A stretch of DNA of 64,000 nucleotides from Microbacterium hominis NBRC 15708 (lineage in GTDB: Bacteria > Actinomycetota > Actinomycetes > Actinomycetales > Microbacteriaceae), in NCBI RefSeq assembly GCF_001592125.1, contig NZ_BCWI01000014.1:1-64000 (forward strand), read 5' to 3'. The translations under genes were made by a program, and so were the position numbers. Each line of letters begins with the position of its first letter. The first letter of the stretch is position 1. The notes below the pieces were generated by a model that worked only from the letters and a program-made list of their open reading frames with translations, made no database searches and was not told where the DNA came from. This document shows positions 51,534 to 60,247 of this stretch, in pieces.

Positions 51534-51562
51534 AGTATAGAACAAAGATTCGAAGAATGCAA
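51534..51562 (-). promoter_or_regulatory. Promoter with embedded LexA-like SOS box for the HNH gene
   Basis: On the minus strand: -35 TTGCAT, 17-nt spacer, -10 TATACT. The spacer and -10 contain TCGAATCTTTGTTCTA (51538-51553), which matches TCGAAC-N4-GTTCGA at 10 of 12 defined bases. LexA bound here would block RNA polymerase. The start codon is about 80 bases downstream, behind a normal Shine-Dalgarno. The same module is at the left edge of the window. Confidence 0.6.
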
Positions 51563-51584
51563 CGGGTTCGGAAGAGACGTCGCA

Positions 51585-52304
51585 TCACGCGACGTACGGT
51601 GCGACGTCCTCGGCGACGGGGGTCAGCCGACCGAGCAGCTCGTCCGCCTCGACGATCCGGTGCCGCGGGCCGGAGAAGGCCAGCGCGCCGGCGATGCCGC
51701 CGTCGGCGCCGCGGAGGGGGACGGCCAGGCATCCGAACCCCGCCACGCCGCCGTCGAGCCGGCGCACACCGCCGATCCGCGCGAGCTCGGCCGCCGCGGT
51801 CGTCGCGGTGGGTCCGCAATCGCCCGCGGCGACCAGCATGAGGGCGCCGAGCGCGTAGCGCTCCGGCTCGCGCGCGAGGCGCACCGGATCGCTGAAGGGG
51901 AAATCGGGGTCCTCGTCGAGCAACTGCACGCGGCGGTCGACGTACACGGCGACATGGACGCCTCCTCGTATGGTCGATCGCGCGTCGGCGACCATGTCGT
52001 GGGCGCGGGTGGGCAGTCGAGCGGGGGCGGCGGCCGCGGCCAGCTGCGCCACCTTCGACCCCAGCGCGAATCCGGACAGATCGGGGGTGCGAACGAGGTA
52101 CTCGTCCTCGACGAGCAGGTTGAGCAGACGGTAGGTCGTCGCGCGCGGCAGTGCGAGCCGTGTCGAGAGCTCGCGCGCCGTCACGCCGGCGCCGAGCTCC
52201 GCGACCGCTTCGAGCACCGTGAGCGCGCTGTGGATCGCGCGCGGCTGGCGCGCGGAGAGCGTCGGCTGCGAGGGGCCGGCGCGTGTCTCAGCCATCCCGG
52301 TCAT
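51585..52304 (-). CDS. IclR-family transcriptional regulator
   Basis: A 239-residue IclR regulator. The N-terminal winged helix is about residues 22-80 (AIHSALTVLEAVAEL, GVTARELSTRLALPRATTYRLLNLLVEDEYL), and the effector-binding domain follows from residue 85 to the end. It is downstream of and overlaps an APC permease gene (17 bases if the ATG at 52304 is used, 8 with the ATG at 52295), so the two form an operon. The cluster next to it (second permease and copper amine oxidase) is divergent, so the regulator probably controls amine uptake and oxidation. The inducer is unknown. Confidence 0.88.
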   Translation of the reverse strand: MTGMAETRAGPSQPTLSARQPRAIHSALTVLEAVAELGAGVTARELSTRLALPRATTYRLLNLLVEDEYLVRTPDLSGFALGSKVAQLAAAAAPARLPTRAHDMVADARSTIRGGVHVAVYVDRRVQLLDEDPDFPFSDPVRLAREPERYALGALMLVAAGDCGPTATTAAAELARIGGVRRLDGGVAGFGCLAVPLRGADGGIAGALAFSGPRHRIVEADELLGRLTPVAEDVAPYVA

Positions 52305-53775
52305 CTCGTGCGATGCCGCCGAGCACGGCCGCGGCGACGGGGACGTCGTACGCCCCCAACGGGCCGATCGGGCGGCGCAGGCGCCACGCGATCAGCGCGG
52401 CCGAGACGGCGCCGACCGCGGCGGCGATCCACACGGCGGCGCTGCCCGCCGCGATGTCGGCCGCCGCGAAGGCGACCACGGCCCCCGACAGCGCGACGGC
52501 CGCGCACAGGGCCGTCACGGCGACGAGCGGCGTCAGCTCCCCGATCCTGCGCAGGAACAGCGGCACCGCGATGCAGGCGAACACGTACGAGACGATGTAG
52601 CCGATGCCGCCGAGGGCGATCGTGATGTGCATCGCGTCGCGGAGGTCGACGCCGCAGACGACGAGCGCCAGCGGGACGCCGACCACCGCGGGCAGGGCGA
52701 TCGCGATGGCGCCGATGGGCGTGCCGTAGCGCGCGTGGGTGCGTCCCGCGAGGCGCGGCATGACGTCGTCGCGTCCCATCGCGAACAGCACCCTCGCCAA
52801 CGCCGTGGTCGACCCGATGGCGCACGCCAGGAAGGATGCCGCGATGCCGAGGTCGGCGACGCTCGCCCACCCGCCGATGCCGAACGCGTCGGCGAGCTCG
52901 TTGAGCGGCGACGCGCTGGCGGCGAAGTCGCGGCCCAGCGCGGCGAACCCGGCGACCTGGGCGGCCGCGGCCAGGAGGTAGAGCAGGAGCGAGATCACGA
53001 CGGTGGCGCGGACGGCGCGGGGGATCGTCCGTAGCGGGGTGCGCGCCTCCACCCCGAGCGTCGCCGCGCTCTCGAACCCGACGTAGGCGGTCAGGGCGAT
53101 GAGCGCCCCGGCGCCCACGCCCAGCGGCGTGTCGGCGGCGGGCGACGGCAGCAGCGCCGCCGGATCGACCGGACCGATCCGCGTCAGCAGCACCACGAGC
53201 AGGACGACGATGAGCACGACGGAGGCGAACTCCACGAGCAGCGCGACGCGAGCGGAGAGGCGTATGCCGCGGACGAGCACGAGAGTCAGCAGTCCCGCCT
53301 CGGCCAGCAGGACGCAGGCGATCCCGAGCGGTGCGTCGGCGGCCGGCCAGAACGGCCGGAGCAGGAGGGCGGTGTAATAGGCGCCGCCGAGGAGCGCGAA
53401 CATCGCGACGGCGGCGTACCCGACCACGGCGGCGGTTCCCGTCGCGAGTCCGCCCGCCGGCCCGAGTCCGCGCGCCGCGTACGTGTACAGCGCGCCCGAC
53501 GCGGCGAGGCGGCGCGCGAACTGGCCGACGGCCGAGGCGACCAGCAGGCTCAGGACCCCGGCGACGAGCACCGACACGATGACGCCACCGGGCGACACGC
53601 CGGCGACCAGGACCGTGACCGTGGTCGCCGCCGCGGCCGGGGCGACGGCGGCGACCGACTGCGCCATCACGTCGATGAACCCGACGCTGCGCCGGTCCAG
53701 GCCGTGCAGCGGTGAGCGTCCGCCGAAGTCGCGGACCGGCGCGGGGCTGCGGATCGCGCGCTCCAGTGCGGTCAT
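52288..53775 (-). CDS. APC-family amino acid/polyamine permease
   Basis: A 495-residue amino acid-polyamine-organocation permease with about twelve helices. Helix 1 has the family's glycine-containing break region (VAAVAPAAAATTVTVLVAGVSPGG as two segments), the helix 6 region reads LIALTAYVGFESAATLGVEARTPLRTIPRA, a classic GFESAA...E block. A Shine-Dalgarno GGAGGGACG precedes the ATG at 53775. It is divergent from a second APC permease and a copper amine oxidase, which suggests uptake of a primary amine; the substrate is not resolved. Confidence 0.9.
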   Translation of the reverse strand: MTALERAIRSPAPVRDFGGRSPLHGLDRRSVGFIDVMAQSVAAVAPAAAATTVTVLVAGVSPGGVIVSVLVAGVLSLLVASAVGQFARRLAASGALYTYAARGLGPAGGLATGTAAVVGYAAVAMFALLGGAYYTALLLRPFWPAADAPLGIACVLLAEAGLLTLVLVRGIRLSARVALLVEFASVVLIVVLLVVLLTRIGPVDPAALLPSPAADTPLGVGAGALIALTAYVGFESAATLGVEARTPLRTIPRAVRATVVISLLLYLLAAAAQVAGFAALGRDFAASASPLNELADAFGIGGWASVADLGIAASFLACAIGSTTALARVLFAMGRDDVMPRLAGRTHARYGTPIGAIAIALPAVVGVPLALVVCGVDLRDAMHITIALGGIGYIVSYVFACIAVPLFLRRIGELTPLVAVTALCAAVALSGAVVAFAAADIAAGSAAVWIAAAVGAVSAALIAWRLRRPIGPLGAYDVPVAAAVLGGIARDDRDG

Positions 53776-53994
53776 CGTCCCTCCTTGCCCGCCGATGCTA
53801 GGGCGGCGCCGTTGCCGCCCCACGTCTCTCGTGTTTCCGCCTGGTTTCCCCGAATGAGACGCCGTCGGCGGGCCCTCCCATTCCGGGAGCGCGGGATTTT
53901 CACGGCCCCGAGACGGCGCCGTGACGGCCCTGCGCGACGATCCCGGTATCCGTTCCTTCCGCCTCGCTCCGCACCCCGATCTGGAGAGGTCATC
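53776..53994. promoter_or_regulatory. Divergent promoter region of the amine cassette
   Basis: A 219-base region between the two divergent permease genes. CCCGAATG (about 53850) and CATTCCGGG (about 53878) form a spaced inverted repeat with a one-base bulge, a candidate IclR operator. I see no strong consensus promoter. Confidence 0.3.
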
Positions 53995-55479
53995 ATGACG
54001 AGAATCGACTCACCCGGCGCCGCCGCGCCGTCCGCCGCGTCGCCCGCCCGCGCCCTGACGGGCTCGCTGGGCGCGACGGCCATCGTCTTCATGGTCGTCG
54101 CCGCGGCGTCGCCGCTCACCGTCATCGGGGGTGCGGCGCCGCTCGGCATTTTGATCGGAAACGGGGTCGGCTTCCCGGCCCTGTACGCCGTCAGCGCCGT
54201 CATCCTGCTGCTGTTCTCCGTGGGTCTCGCCGCGATGTCGCGGCACATCCCGCGGCCGGGCGCCTTCTTCACCTACGTCGGCTACGGCCTCGGACGTTCG
54301 ACGGGACTGGCGGCGGCATGGATCGCGATGCTGACCTACACGACGATCCAGGTCTCGGTGTACGGCTACGTCGGCTACATCCTCTCCTACACGCTCGCGT
54401 CGACGGCCGGGATCTCGCTGCCGTGGTGGCTGTTCTCGCTGCTGGTCATCGGACTGGTCGGCATCCTCGGCTATCGGCACATCGACCTGTCGAGCAAGGT
54501 GCTCGGGGTGCTGCTGATCGCGGAGGTCGGTGTCGTCGTCGTGCTCGTCGCCGTCGTGCTGTTCCGTGCCCCCGAGGGGCTGAGCCTCGCCCCCTTCGAG
54601 CCCGCCAACATCGCCAGCGGCTCGCCGGGGGTCGGGCTCATGTTCGCCATCGCGGCCTTCATCGGCTTCGAGGCCACCGCCATCTTCCGCGACGAGGCTC
54701 GCGACCCGGATCGCACCATCCCGCGGGCCACCTACATGGCCGTGATCGGCATCGGCGTCTTCTACACCGTGGCCTCTTGGGGTCTCGTGATGGCGTGGGG
54801 ACCGAGCACGATCGTCGACGAGGCGGCCGCCGATCCGGGCAGCCTCATCCTGCGCACGATGGCCACCTACCTGGGACCGATCGGGGAGATCGTCACGAAC
54901 GTGCTGCTGATCACGTCGATGTTCGCGTGCGTGCTCTCCTTCCACAACGTCGTCACCCGCTACCAGCACTCGATGGCCACCGCCGGCGTTCTGCCCGAGC
55001 GGCTCTCCGCCGTGCACCACCGCCACCTGTCGCCGCACGCGTCCTCCATCGTCCAGACCGTCACGGCCGCCGTGCTGACGGGGGTCTTCGCGGCCTTCCA
55101 GCTCGACCCGGTGCTGGCCGTCTTCACGTGGTTCGCCGGCGTCGCCACGCTCGCCATCGCCATCCTCATGGCCGTCACCTCGGTGGCGGTGATCGTCTAC
55201 TTCCTGAGGCGGCGCTCCGACCGGCGGGTCTGGAACACGATCGTCGCCCCGGCGCTCGGGTTCGCGGGGCTCGTCATCTCGGCGGCGCTCATCGTCGCCT
55301 ACTTCCCGATCATGGTCGGTGATGTGGATGCCGAGGGCGCCCCGGTGTTCGGCGGGCTGAGCTGGTTCCTCATCGGGCTCGTCGTGCTCTTCCCCGCTCT
55401 GGGCTACGTCCAGGCCGCGTGGATCCGCGCGCGCCGCCCCGCCGCCTACGCGAAGCTCACCGACGCCATCGCCGGCTGA
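53995..55479 (+). CDS. APC-family permease upstream of the amine oxidase
   Basis: A 494-residue APC superfamily permease with about twelve helices. Key blocks are VAAASPLTVIGGAAPLGILIG in helix 1 and AIAAFIGFEATAIFRDEARDPDRTIPRATY at helix 6, the GFE motif with the acidic residue near the substrate site. GGAGAGGTCATC precedes the ATG. It is 57 bases ahead of the copper amine oxidase gene on the same strand, so it probably imports the amine that the oxidase degrades, or an aromatic or biogenic amine. The exact amine is unknown. Confidence 0.9.
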   Translation: MTRIDSPGAAAPSAASPARALTGSLGATAIVFMVVAAASPLTVIGGAAPLGILIGNGVGFPALYAVSAVILLLFSVGLAAMSRHIPRPGAFFTYVGYGLGRSTGLAAAWIAMLTYTTIQVSVYGYVGYILSYTLASTAGISLPWWLFSLLVIGLVGILGYRHIDLSSKVLGVLLIAEVGVVVVLVAVVLFRAPEGLSLAPFEPANIASGSPGVGLMFAIAAFIGFEATAIFRDEARDPDRTIPRATYMAVIGIGVFYTVASWGLVMAWGPSTIVDEAAADPGSLILRTMATYLGPIGEIVTNVLLITSMFACVLSFHNVVTRYQHSMATAGVLPERLSAVHHRHLSPHASSIVQTVTAAVLTGVFAAFQLDPVLAVFTWFAGVATLAIAILMAVTSVAVIVYFLRRRSDRRVWNTIVAPALGFAGLVISAALIVAYFPIMVGDVDAEGAPVFGGLSWFLIGLVVLFPALGYVQAAWIRARRPAAYAKLTDAIAG

Positions 55480-55536
55480 GCACCCTCGAACGCCGCACCC
55501 CACGAAAGCCCCACCCCTCGAACGAAGGACATCCGG

Positions 55537-57525
55537 ATGACCCTCACCGACCTCACCGCGTCGGGCTTCGCCGCCCCCGCCGTGCCCGCCCACCCGCTGG
55601 CCTCCCTCTCCGCCGCCGAGATCGACGCGGTCCGCACGATCGTGCTGGCGCTCGCGTCGACCACCGATCGCGTCCGATTCGTCTACGTCGGACTCGAAGA
55701 GCCGGCCAAGGGCGAGATCGCGGCGTGGGAGCAGGGCGGGCCCGCGCCCGAGCGGCGCGCACGGGTGCAGCTGCTCGACATGGCGACGACCCGGTCGAGC
55801 GACCTCGTCGTGTCCCTCGCCAGCGGCGAGGTGCTGCGCGAGACGGTGCTCGACGGAACGGCGGGACAGCTCCCGATCCTCGATGCGGAGTTCGAGGAGG
55901 TCGGCGTGATCGCCGGCGCCGACGAGGGATGGGTGGCCGCGCTCGCCGCCCGCGGTCTGACCGTCGAGGACGTCGTGCTCGTGCCGCTGTCGGCGGGACA
56001 CTACGGGTACCCGGCCGAGGAGGGACGGCGCATCCTCCGCACCTTCGCCTTCCGCCAGGATCACCCCCAGGACCATCCGTGGGCCCATCCCGTCGACGGC
56101 CTCACGGCCTACATCGACGTCGCGGCGCGCTCGGTGATCGAGATCGTGGACACCCCCGGGTTCGCGGTGCCCGAGACGAGCGGCAACTACGACGATCCCG
56201 CCCTCCAGGGCCCGCCCCTCGAAGGGCTGAAGCCGATCGTCATCACCCAGCCCGAGGGGTCGAGCTTCACGGTCGACCAGGAGCACGTCGTGTGGGGGGA
56301 CTGGGATCTGCGCATCGGTTTCGACGCGCGCGAAGGGCTGATCCTGCGCCAGCTGAGCTTCCAGGGACGACCGGTGATGTACCGCGGCTCGATCAGCGAG
56401 ATGGTCGTGCCGTACGCCGACCCCGCGCCCAACCGCTTCTGGCAGAACTACTTCGACACCGGCGAATACCTGTTCGGGCGCTACACCAACGAGCTGGAGC
56501 TCGGGTGCGACTGCGTCGGCGACATCACCTACGTCGACGCGGTGCTCGCCGACGAGCTGGGGATGCCGCGGACCGTCCGCAACGGCGTGTGCATGCACGA
56601 GGAGGACTTCGGCTCCCTCTGGAAGCACACCGACATCTTCACGGGGGCGAGCGAGGTGCGCCGCCAGCGCCGGCTCGTGATCTCCTTCTTCACCACGGTC
56701 GGCAACTACGACTACGGCTTCTTCTGGTACCTGTACCTCGACGGCACGCTCGAGTGCGAGGCGAAGCTGACCGGCATCCTCTTCACCTCCGCCTACCCCG
56801 GCGCGGACTACCCGTTCGCGTCGCAGGTGGCACCCGGCCTGGGCGCCCCGTACCATCAGCACCTCTTCTCGGCCCGGCTCGACATGACCGTGGACGGCGT
56901 GGCGAACGTCGTCAACGAGATCGACGCGGTGCGGGTGCCGATCTCGCCGCAGAACCCGGCGGGCAACGCCTTCACGAAGAAGGTCACGCCCATCGTGTCG
57001 GAGAAGGTCTCCGGCCGCGTCGCCGACGGCGCCGTGAACCGGGTCTGGCAGATCGCCTCGACCGAGCGGACCACGGCGATGGGCCAGCCCACGTCGTACG
57101 TGCTCTTCCCGACGGAGACCCCCGTGCTGCTGGCGGACGACGACTCCTCGATCGCCGCGCGCGCCGCCTTCGCGACCAAGAACCTCTTCGTCACGAAGTA
57201 CGATCCGGACGAGCGGTACGCGGCGGGGGACTTCGTCAACCAGCACCCGGGCGGCGGCGGCATCCCCGCCTTCATCGCCGGCGACGAGCCGCTGGTCGGC
57301 GAGGACCTCGTGCTGTGGCACACCTTCGGTCTGACGCACTTCCCGCGCAACGAGGACTGGCCGGTCATGCCGATGGACTACGCGAAGTTCACCCTCAAGC
57401 CGTACAACTTCTTCGAGCGCAACCCCGCGCTGCATGTTCCCGCGCCGACGTCCGCGCACTGCGCGCCCGGTCATGATCACGGCGGTCACGGTCATGACCA
57501 CGGCGGTCACGGACACCACAGTTGA
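55537..57525 (+). CDS. Copper-containing primary-amine oxidase with His-rich C-terminal tail
   Basis: A 662-residue quinoprotein that oxidises primary amines to aldehydes, releasing ammonia and hydrogen peroxide. It closely follows the Arthrobacter phenylethylamine/histamine oxidases: YFDTGEYLFGRYTNELELGC with the catalytic Asp, TTVGNYDYGFFWYLYLDG with the Tyr (about residue 391) that becomes topaquinone, YHQHLFSARLDM with two Cu-ligand His, and LWHTFGLTHFPRNEDWPVMP with the third. After the usual end (about residue 640) it has an extra tail HCAPGHDHGGHGHDHGGHGHHS-like, made of His, Gly and Asp, encoded by tandem 21-bp repeats. This tail may bind or buffer copper. No secretion signal is obvious. 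It is behind an APC permease and ahead of a small membrane protein. Confidence 0.95.
   Translation: MTLTDLTASGFAAPAVPAHPLASLSAAEIDAVRTIVLALASTTDRVRFVYVGLEEPAKGEIAAWEQGGPAPERRARVQLLDMATTRSSDLVVSLASGEVLRETVLDGTAGQLPILDAEFEEVGVIAGADEGWVAALAARGLTVEDVVLVPLSAGHYGYPAEEGRRILRTFAFRQDHPQDHPWAHPVDGLTAYIDVAARSVIEIVDTPGFAVPETSGNYDDPALQGPPLEGLKPIVITQPEGSSFTVDQEHVVWGDWDLRIGFDAREGLILRQLSFQGRPVMYRGSISEMVVPYADPAPNRFWQNYFDTGEYLFGRYTNELELGCDCVGDITYVDAVLADELGMPRTVRNGVCMHEEDFGSLWKHTDIFTGASEVRRQRRLVISFFTTVGNYDYGFFWYLYLDGTLECEAKLTGILFTSAYPGADYPFASQVAPGLGAPYHQHLFSARLDMTVDGVANVVNEIDAVRVPISPQNPAGNAFTKKVTPIVSEKVSGRVADGAVNRVWQIASTERTTAMGQPTSYVLFPTETPVLLADDDSSIAARAAFATKNLFVTKYDPDERYAAGDFVNQHPGGGGIPAFIAGDEPLVGEDLVLWHTFGLTHFPRNEDWPVMPMDYAKFTLKPYNFFERNPALHVPAPTSAHCAPGHDHGGHGHDHGGHGHHS
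57469..57510 (+). repeat. Tandem 21-bp repeat encoding the His-rich tail
   Basis: Two direct copies (57469-57489 and 57490-57510) differ at one base and encode Gly-His-Asp-His-Gly-Gly-His units. This lies within the last codons of the amine oxidase gene. Confidence 0.8.
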
Positions 57526-57529
57526 GAAC

Positions 57530-58042
57530 GTGACCCTGCACCTGTTCGCGCTCGCGCCCGCCACGATCGGACTGTGCTGCCTGGCAGCCGACCGGCGGCG
57601 GGCGCGAGCCGGGGAGCTGGCGACCGCGCTGCTCATGCTCGTCGCGATGGCGGATGCCGCGGTGACGCGGCTCGTACCGGTGGTGTGGTGGGTGGCGATG
57701 CTCCTGGCCGGGGCGATCGCCCTCTCGGCGGCCGGTGGACGGCGTCGAGGATCCGGCCGGTCCGCGGACGCCGTACGGATGCCGATGGCACTGCATGCCG
57801 CCGCGGGCATGGTCGTGATGGCGGCGCTGATGCTCGCGATGACCGGCGGCGGGGTCGCCGACGCCGCGCATCACCACGGGGCGTCCGCTCCGGCGCTCGC
57901 CCCGGTGGGCGTGGCGCTCGCCGGCGCCTATGTGCTCGGATCGGTGCGGGTGGCCGTGCGGGCGCGCACCGCGCTGGATCGCGGGCAGTACGCGGCGATG
58001 GCGGCATCCGTCGGTCTGATGTCGCTCGCCCTCGTCGTCTGA
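57530..58042 (+). CDS. Small membrane protein with His-containing loop, downstream of the amine oxidase
   Basis: A 170-residue protein with about five hydrophobic helices (for example LHLFALAPATIGLCCLAA, VVWWVAMLLAGAIALSA and MVVMAALMLAM). A loop carries AAHHHGASAPALAP near residue 113. The GTG at 57530 begins 4 bases after the amine oxidase stop; the frame can be extended upstream but would then read through the oxidase tail. It resembles actinobacterial DUF5134-like proteins sometimes found with copper proteins. A role in copper supply to the oxidase is a guess from context. Confidence 0.65.
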   Translation: MTLHLFALAPATIGLCCLAADRRRARAGELATALLMLVAMADAAVTRLVPVVWWVAMLLAGAIALSAAGGRRRGSGRSADAVRMPMALHAAAGMVVMAALMLAMTGGGVADAAHHHGASAPALAPVGVALAGAYVLGSVRVAVRARTALDRGQYAAMAASVGLMSLALVV

Positions 58043-58065
58043 GGCGCCCTCTCGTCGACAGGCCG

Positions 58066-58124
58066 TTCCGTTGACGCGTGCGCAGGAAACCCGGGTCTGG
58101 TCTCCGGCGTGAGCGTCAACGGAA
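58066..58124. terminator. 12-bp inverted repeat between convergent genes
   Basis: TTCCGTTGACGC (58066-58077) and GCGTCAACGGAA (58113-58124) are perfect complements around a 35-nt loop. They occupy the gap between the small membrane protein gene and the thiD/tenA gene, where the two transcripts meet. Confidence 0.45.
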
Positions 58125-58133
58125 TCGTCACCC

Positions 58134-59567
58134 TCAGGGGGCGTCGAAGAAGGCGAGCTCGTGACGCATCGACCGCTCGAACGCGGCGGACATCCGGTCG
58201 CGGTCGTCCGGGGATGCCGCGGCGGCTGCCGCGTCGGCGATCGCGATCGCCCGCCTCGTAGCCTCCGCGAACGCCGGGTCGCCGTAGGCCCGCAGCCAGT
58301 CGGCGTAGGGGTGCGCGTCGTGCGCGAGCGGCGCGAGCCGGGTGCCGAGGTCGGCGTAGAGCCAGAAGCAGGGGAGCACGGCGGCGACCAGCTCCGCAGA
58401 GGAGCCGCCCGCGACGACCCGGTCGAAGTGGGCGAGGTAGCCGCGCGTGGCCGGGCCCGGCTCGGGGTGGGCCTCGCCGATGCGCACGCGGTGAAGGCGC
58501 TCCTCCTCGAGGAGGCACGAGGCCGACGCCTCGGTCCAGAAGGCGCGCTCCTGCCCATCCGCGGCGAGCTCGGCGGCGCGGGCGAGCACGCGGGAGTATG
58601 CCCGCAGATACAGGGCGTCCTGCGCGAGGTAGCGATGGAAGCGGTCGAGGTCGAGGGAGCCGTCGCCGAGGCCCGTCACGAGGTCGCACGCGTCGACGTC
58701 GGCGCGAACGGTCGAGGTCAGCCGCCACACGCCCGCGCTCCACGGCGCCCCGTCCCGCAGCGCGGGGCGCAGCTCGTGGAAGTGGTCGACGGGTCCATCG
58801 CCCTCGCCGACGCGAAGGGCGTCGGCATGCTGCAACGCGCCCGTCAGCCACGCCTTCGCCCGCGCCAGCGCCGCCGGCCACGGCATCCCGGCGGCGCCGA
58901 GCGTGGCCATGGCGGAGGACAGCGAGCACCCGGTGCCGTGCGTGTGACGGGTCATCACGCGGATGCCGGAGACCTCGTGCACGCCGTCGGCGTCGACGAT
59001 CGCATCGGGAGAGGCGGCGCCGTCGAGGTGCCCGCCCTTCAGCAGCACGGCCGTCCCGGTCTCACGGTGCAGGCGTTCGGCCTGTGCCACGGCCTGCGGC
59101 CACGATGTGGCGGGCGCGGCGTCGACGAGGACGGCCAGCTCGGGCAGGTTCGGGGTGACGAGGTGGGCGCGGCGGCACAGCCGACGGACGGCCGCCACCG
59201 CCTCGGCGTCGAGGAGCCGGTCGCCGCTCGTGGCCACCATCACCGGATCGAGGACCACCACCGGCGGACGCACCCGCGTCAGCCAGGCCTCGACGACGCC
59301 GGCGATCTCGCCCGAGAGCAGCATGCCGATCTTGACCGCATCGATCTCGACGTCATCGCTGACCGCGCGCAACTGCTCGTCGAGGAACGCCGTCGGCGGC
59401 GCGTGCAGCGTGCGCACGCCGCGGGTGTTCTGGGCGGCGAGCACCGTGACCACCGCCATCCCGTACCCGCCGAGCGCGCCGATCGACTTGAGGTCGGCCT
59501 GGATGCCCGCCCCACCGGTCGGATCGGTCCCGGCGATGCTGAGCACGCGGGGGATGCCGGCGGTCAC
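58134..59567 (-). CDS. thiD: ThiD-TenA fusion: phosphomethylpyrimidine kinase with thiaminase II domain
   Basis: A 477-residue bifunctional thiamine enzyme. Residues about 1-260 are ThiD, which phosphorylates HMP and HMP-P (SIAGTDPTGGAGIQADLKS, NTRGVRTLH, LDPVMVATSGDRLL, THGTGCSLSSAMA). Residues about 270-477 are TenA/thiaminase II, which salvages HMP from degraded thiamine, with the active-site Cys in LPCFWLYADLG near residue 399 and family blocks YLAQDALYLRAYSR and SCLLEEERLHR. The start is GTG overlapping the thiE stop (GTGA), so it is the last gene of a TPP-riboswitch-controlled thiM-thiE-thiD operon. Such fusions occur in several actinobacteria. Confidence 0.94.
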   Translation of the reverse strand: MTAGIPRVLSIAGTDPTGGAGIQADLKSIGALGGYGMAVVTVLAAQNTRGVRTLHAPPTAFLDEQLRAVSDDVEIDAVKIGMLLSGEIAGVVEAWLTRVRPPVVVLDPVMVATSGDRLLDAEAVAAVRRLCRRAHLVTPNLPELAVLVDAAPATSWPQAVAQAERLHRETGTAVLLKGGHLDGAASPDAIVDADGVHEVSGIRVMTRHTHGTGCSLSSAMATLGAAGMPWPAALARAKAWLTGALQHADALRVGEGDGPVDHFHELRPALRDGAPWSAGVWRLTSTVRADVDACDLVTGLGDGSLDLDRFHRYLAQDALYLRAYSRVLARAAELAADGQERAFWTEASASCLLEEERLHRVRIGEAHPEPGPATRGYLAHFDRVVAGGSSAELVAAVLPCFWLYADLGTRLAPLAHDAHPYADWLRAYGDPAFAEATRRAIAIADAAAAAASPDDRDRMSAAFERSMRHELAFFDAP

Positions 59568-60247
59568 CGGGCCGCCTCGGCGGCGTGCTCGGCGGGGCCG
59601 GTCAGAGCGGCGGCGAAGACCCCCGCCGCCGCGCCCGGATCGGCGGCCGCGCAGATCGCCGAGACCACCGCGACGCCCGCGGCGCCCGCGGCCCGGAGGG
59701 CAGGGACGTCGGCCGGCGTCACGCCCCCGATCGCGACGCAGGGCAGCGCGGTCGCGGCGGCGATCCTCGCGAACCCGCCGATGCCGAGCGGCTCGGGGTG
59801 ATCGGGCTTGGTCGCGGTGGGCCGGATGACCCCCACCCCGAGGTAGTCGAGGGTGCCGGCGGGCATCTCGGCCGCGGCGGCGAGATGGGCGGGGGTGTTC
59901 GCCGTCCAGCCGACCAGCGCGTCGGCGCCGAGCAGGGCACGTGCGGTCTGCGGGGGCACGTCGCTCTGGCCCAGGTGGATGCCGTCGACACGGGCGCCGG
60001 CGTCACGGGCCGCGAGCACGACGTCGAGCCGGTCGTCGACGACGAGCGCCGCCCGTGCGGCGACGACATGCGACAGAGCGACCGCCTGTGCGATCAGCTC
60101 GCGGGCGGTGGAGGTCTTGGCGCGCAGCTGCACCACGCTCGCCCCGCCGGCCAGGGCCGCATCGACGATCTCGCACAGCAGCGGGAACGGGACGCGCTCG
60201 TCGGTGACGAGGTGCAGCGAGAGGTCGTGACCGGTCGCCCCGCTCAT
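59564..60247 (-). CDS. thiE: Thiamine phosphate synthase
   Basis: A 227-residue TIM-barrel enzyme that joins HMP-PP and thiazole phosphate to thiamine phosphate. [11 protein letters not shown] is the N-terminal strand, [15 protein letters not shown] carries the pyrophosphate-binding Arg and Lys, [13 protein letters not shown] and GIHLGQSD are the metal region, [15 protein letters not shown] is the thiazole-phosphate loop and IGGVTPADV the last phosphate loop. The start ATG overlaps the thiM stop by four bases and its stop overlaps thiD. Confidence 0.95.
   Translation of the reverse strand: MSGATGHDLSLHLVTDERVPFPLLCEIVDAALAGGASVVQLRAKTSTARELIAQAVALSHVVAARAALVVDDRLDVVLAARDAGARVDGIHLGQSDVPPQTARALLGADALVGWTANTPAHLAAAAEMPAGTLDYLGVGVIRPTATKPDHPEPLGIGGFARIAAATALPCVAIGGVTPADVPALRAAGAAGVAVVSAICAAADPGAAAGVFAAALTGPAEHAAEAAR

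Noticed and set aside
51585..53775. IclR-permease overlap as a sequencing error
   Set aside because: An overlap of 8-17 bases between consecutive genes is common here and both reading frames are intact.
54010..57810. Very long open frame on the minus strand under the permease and amine oxidase genes
   Set aside because: Same antisense composition; the sense genes have intact catalytic motifs and start signals.
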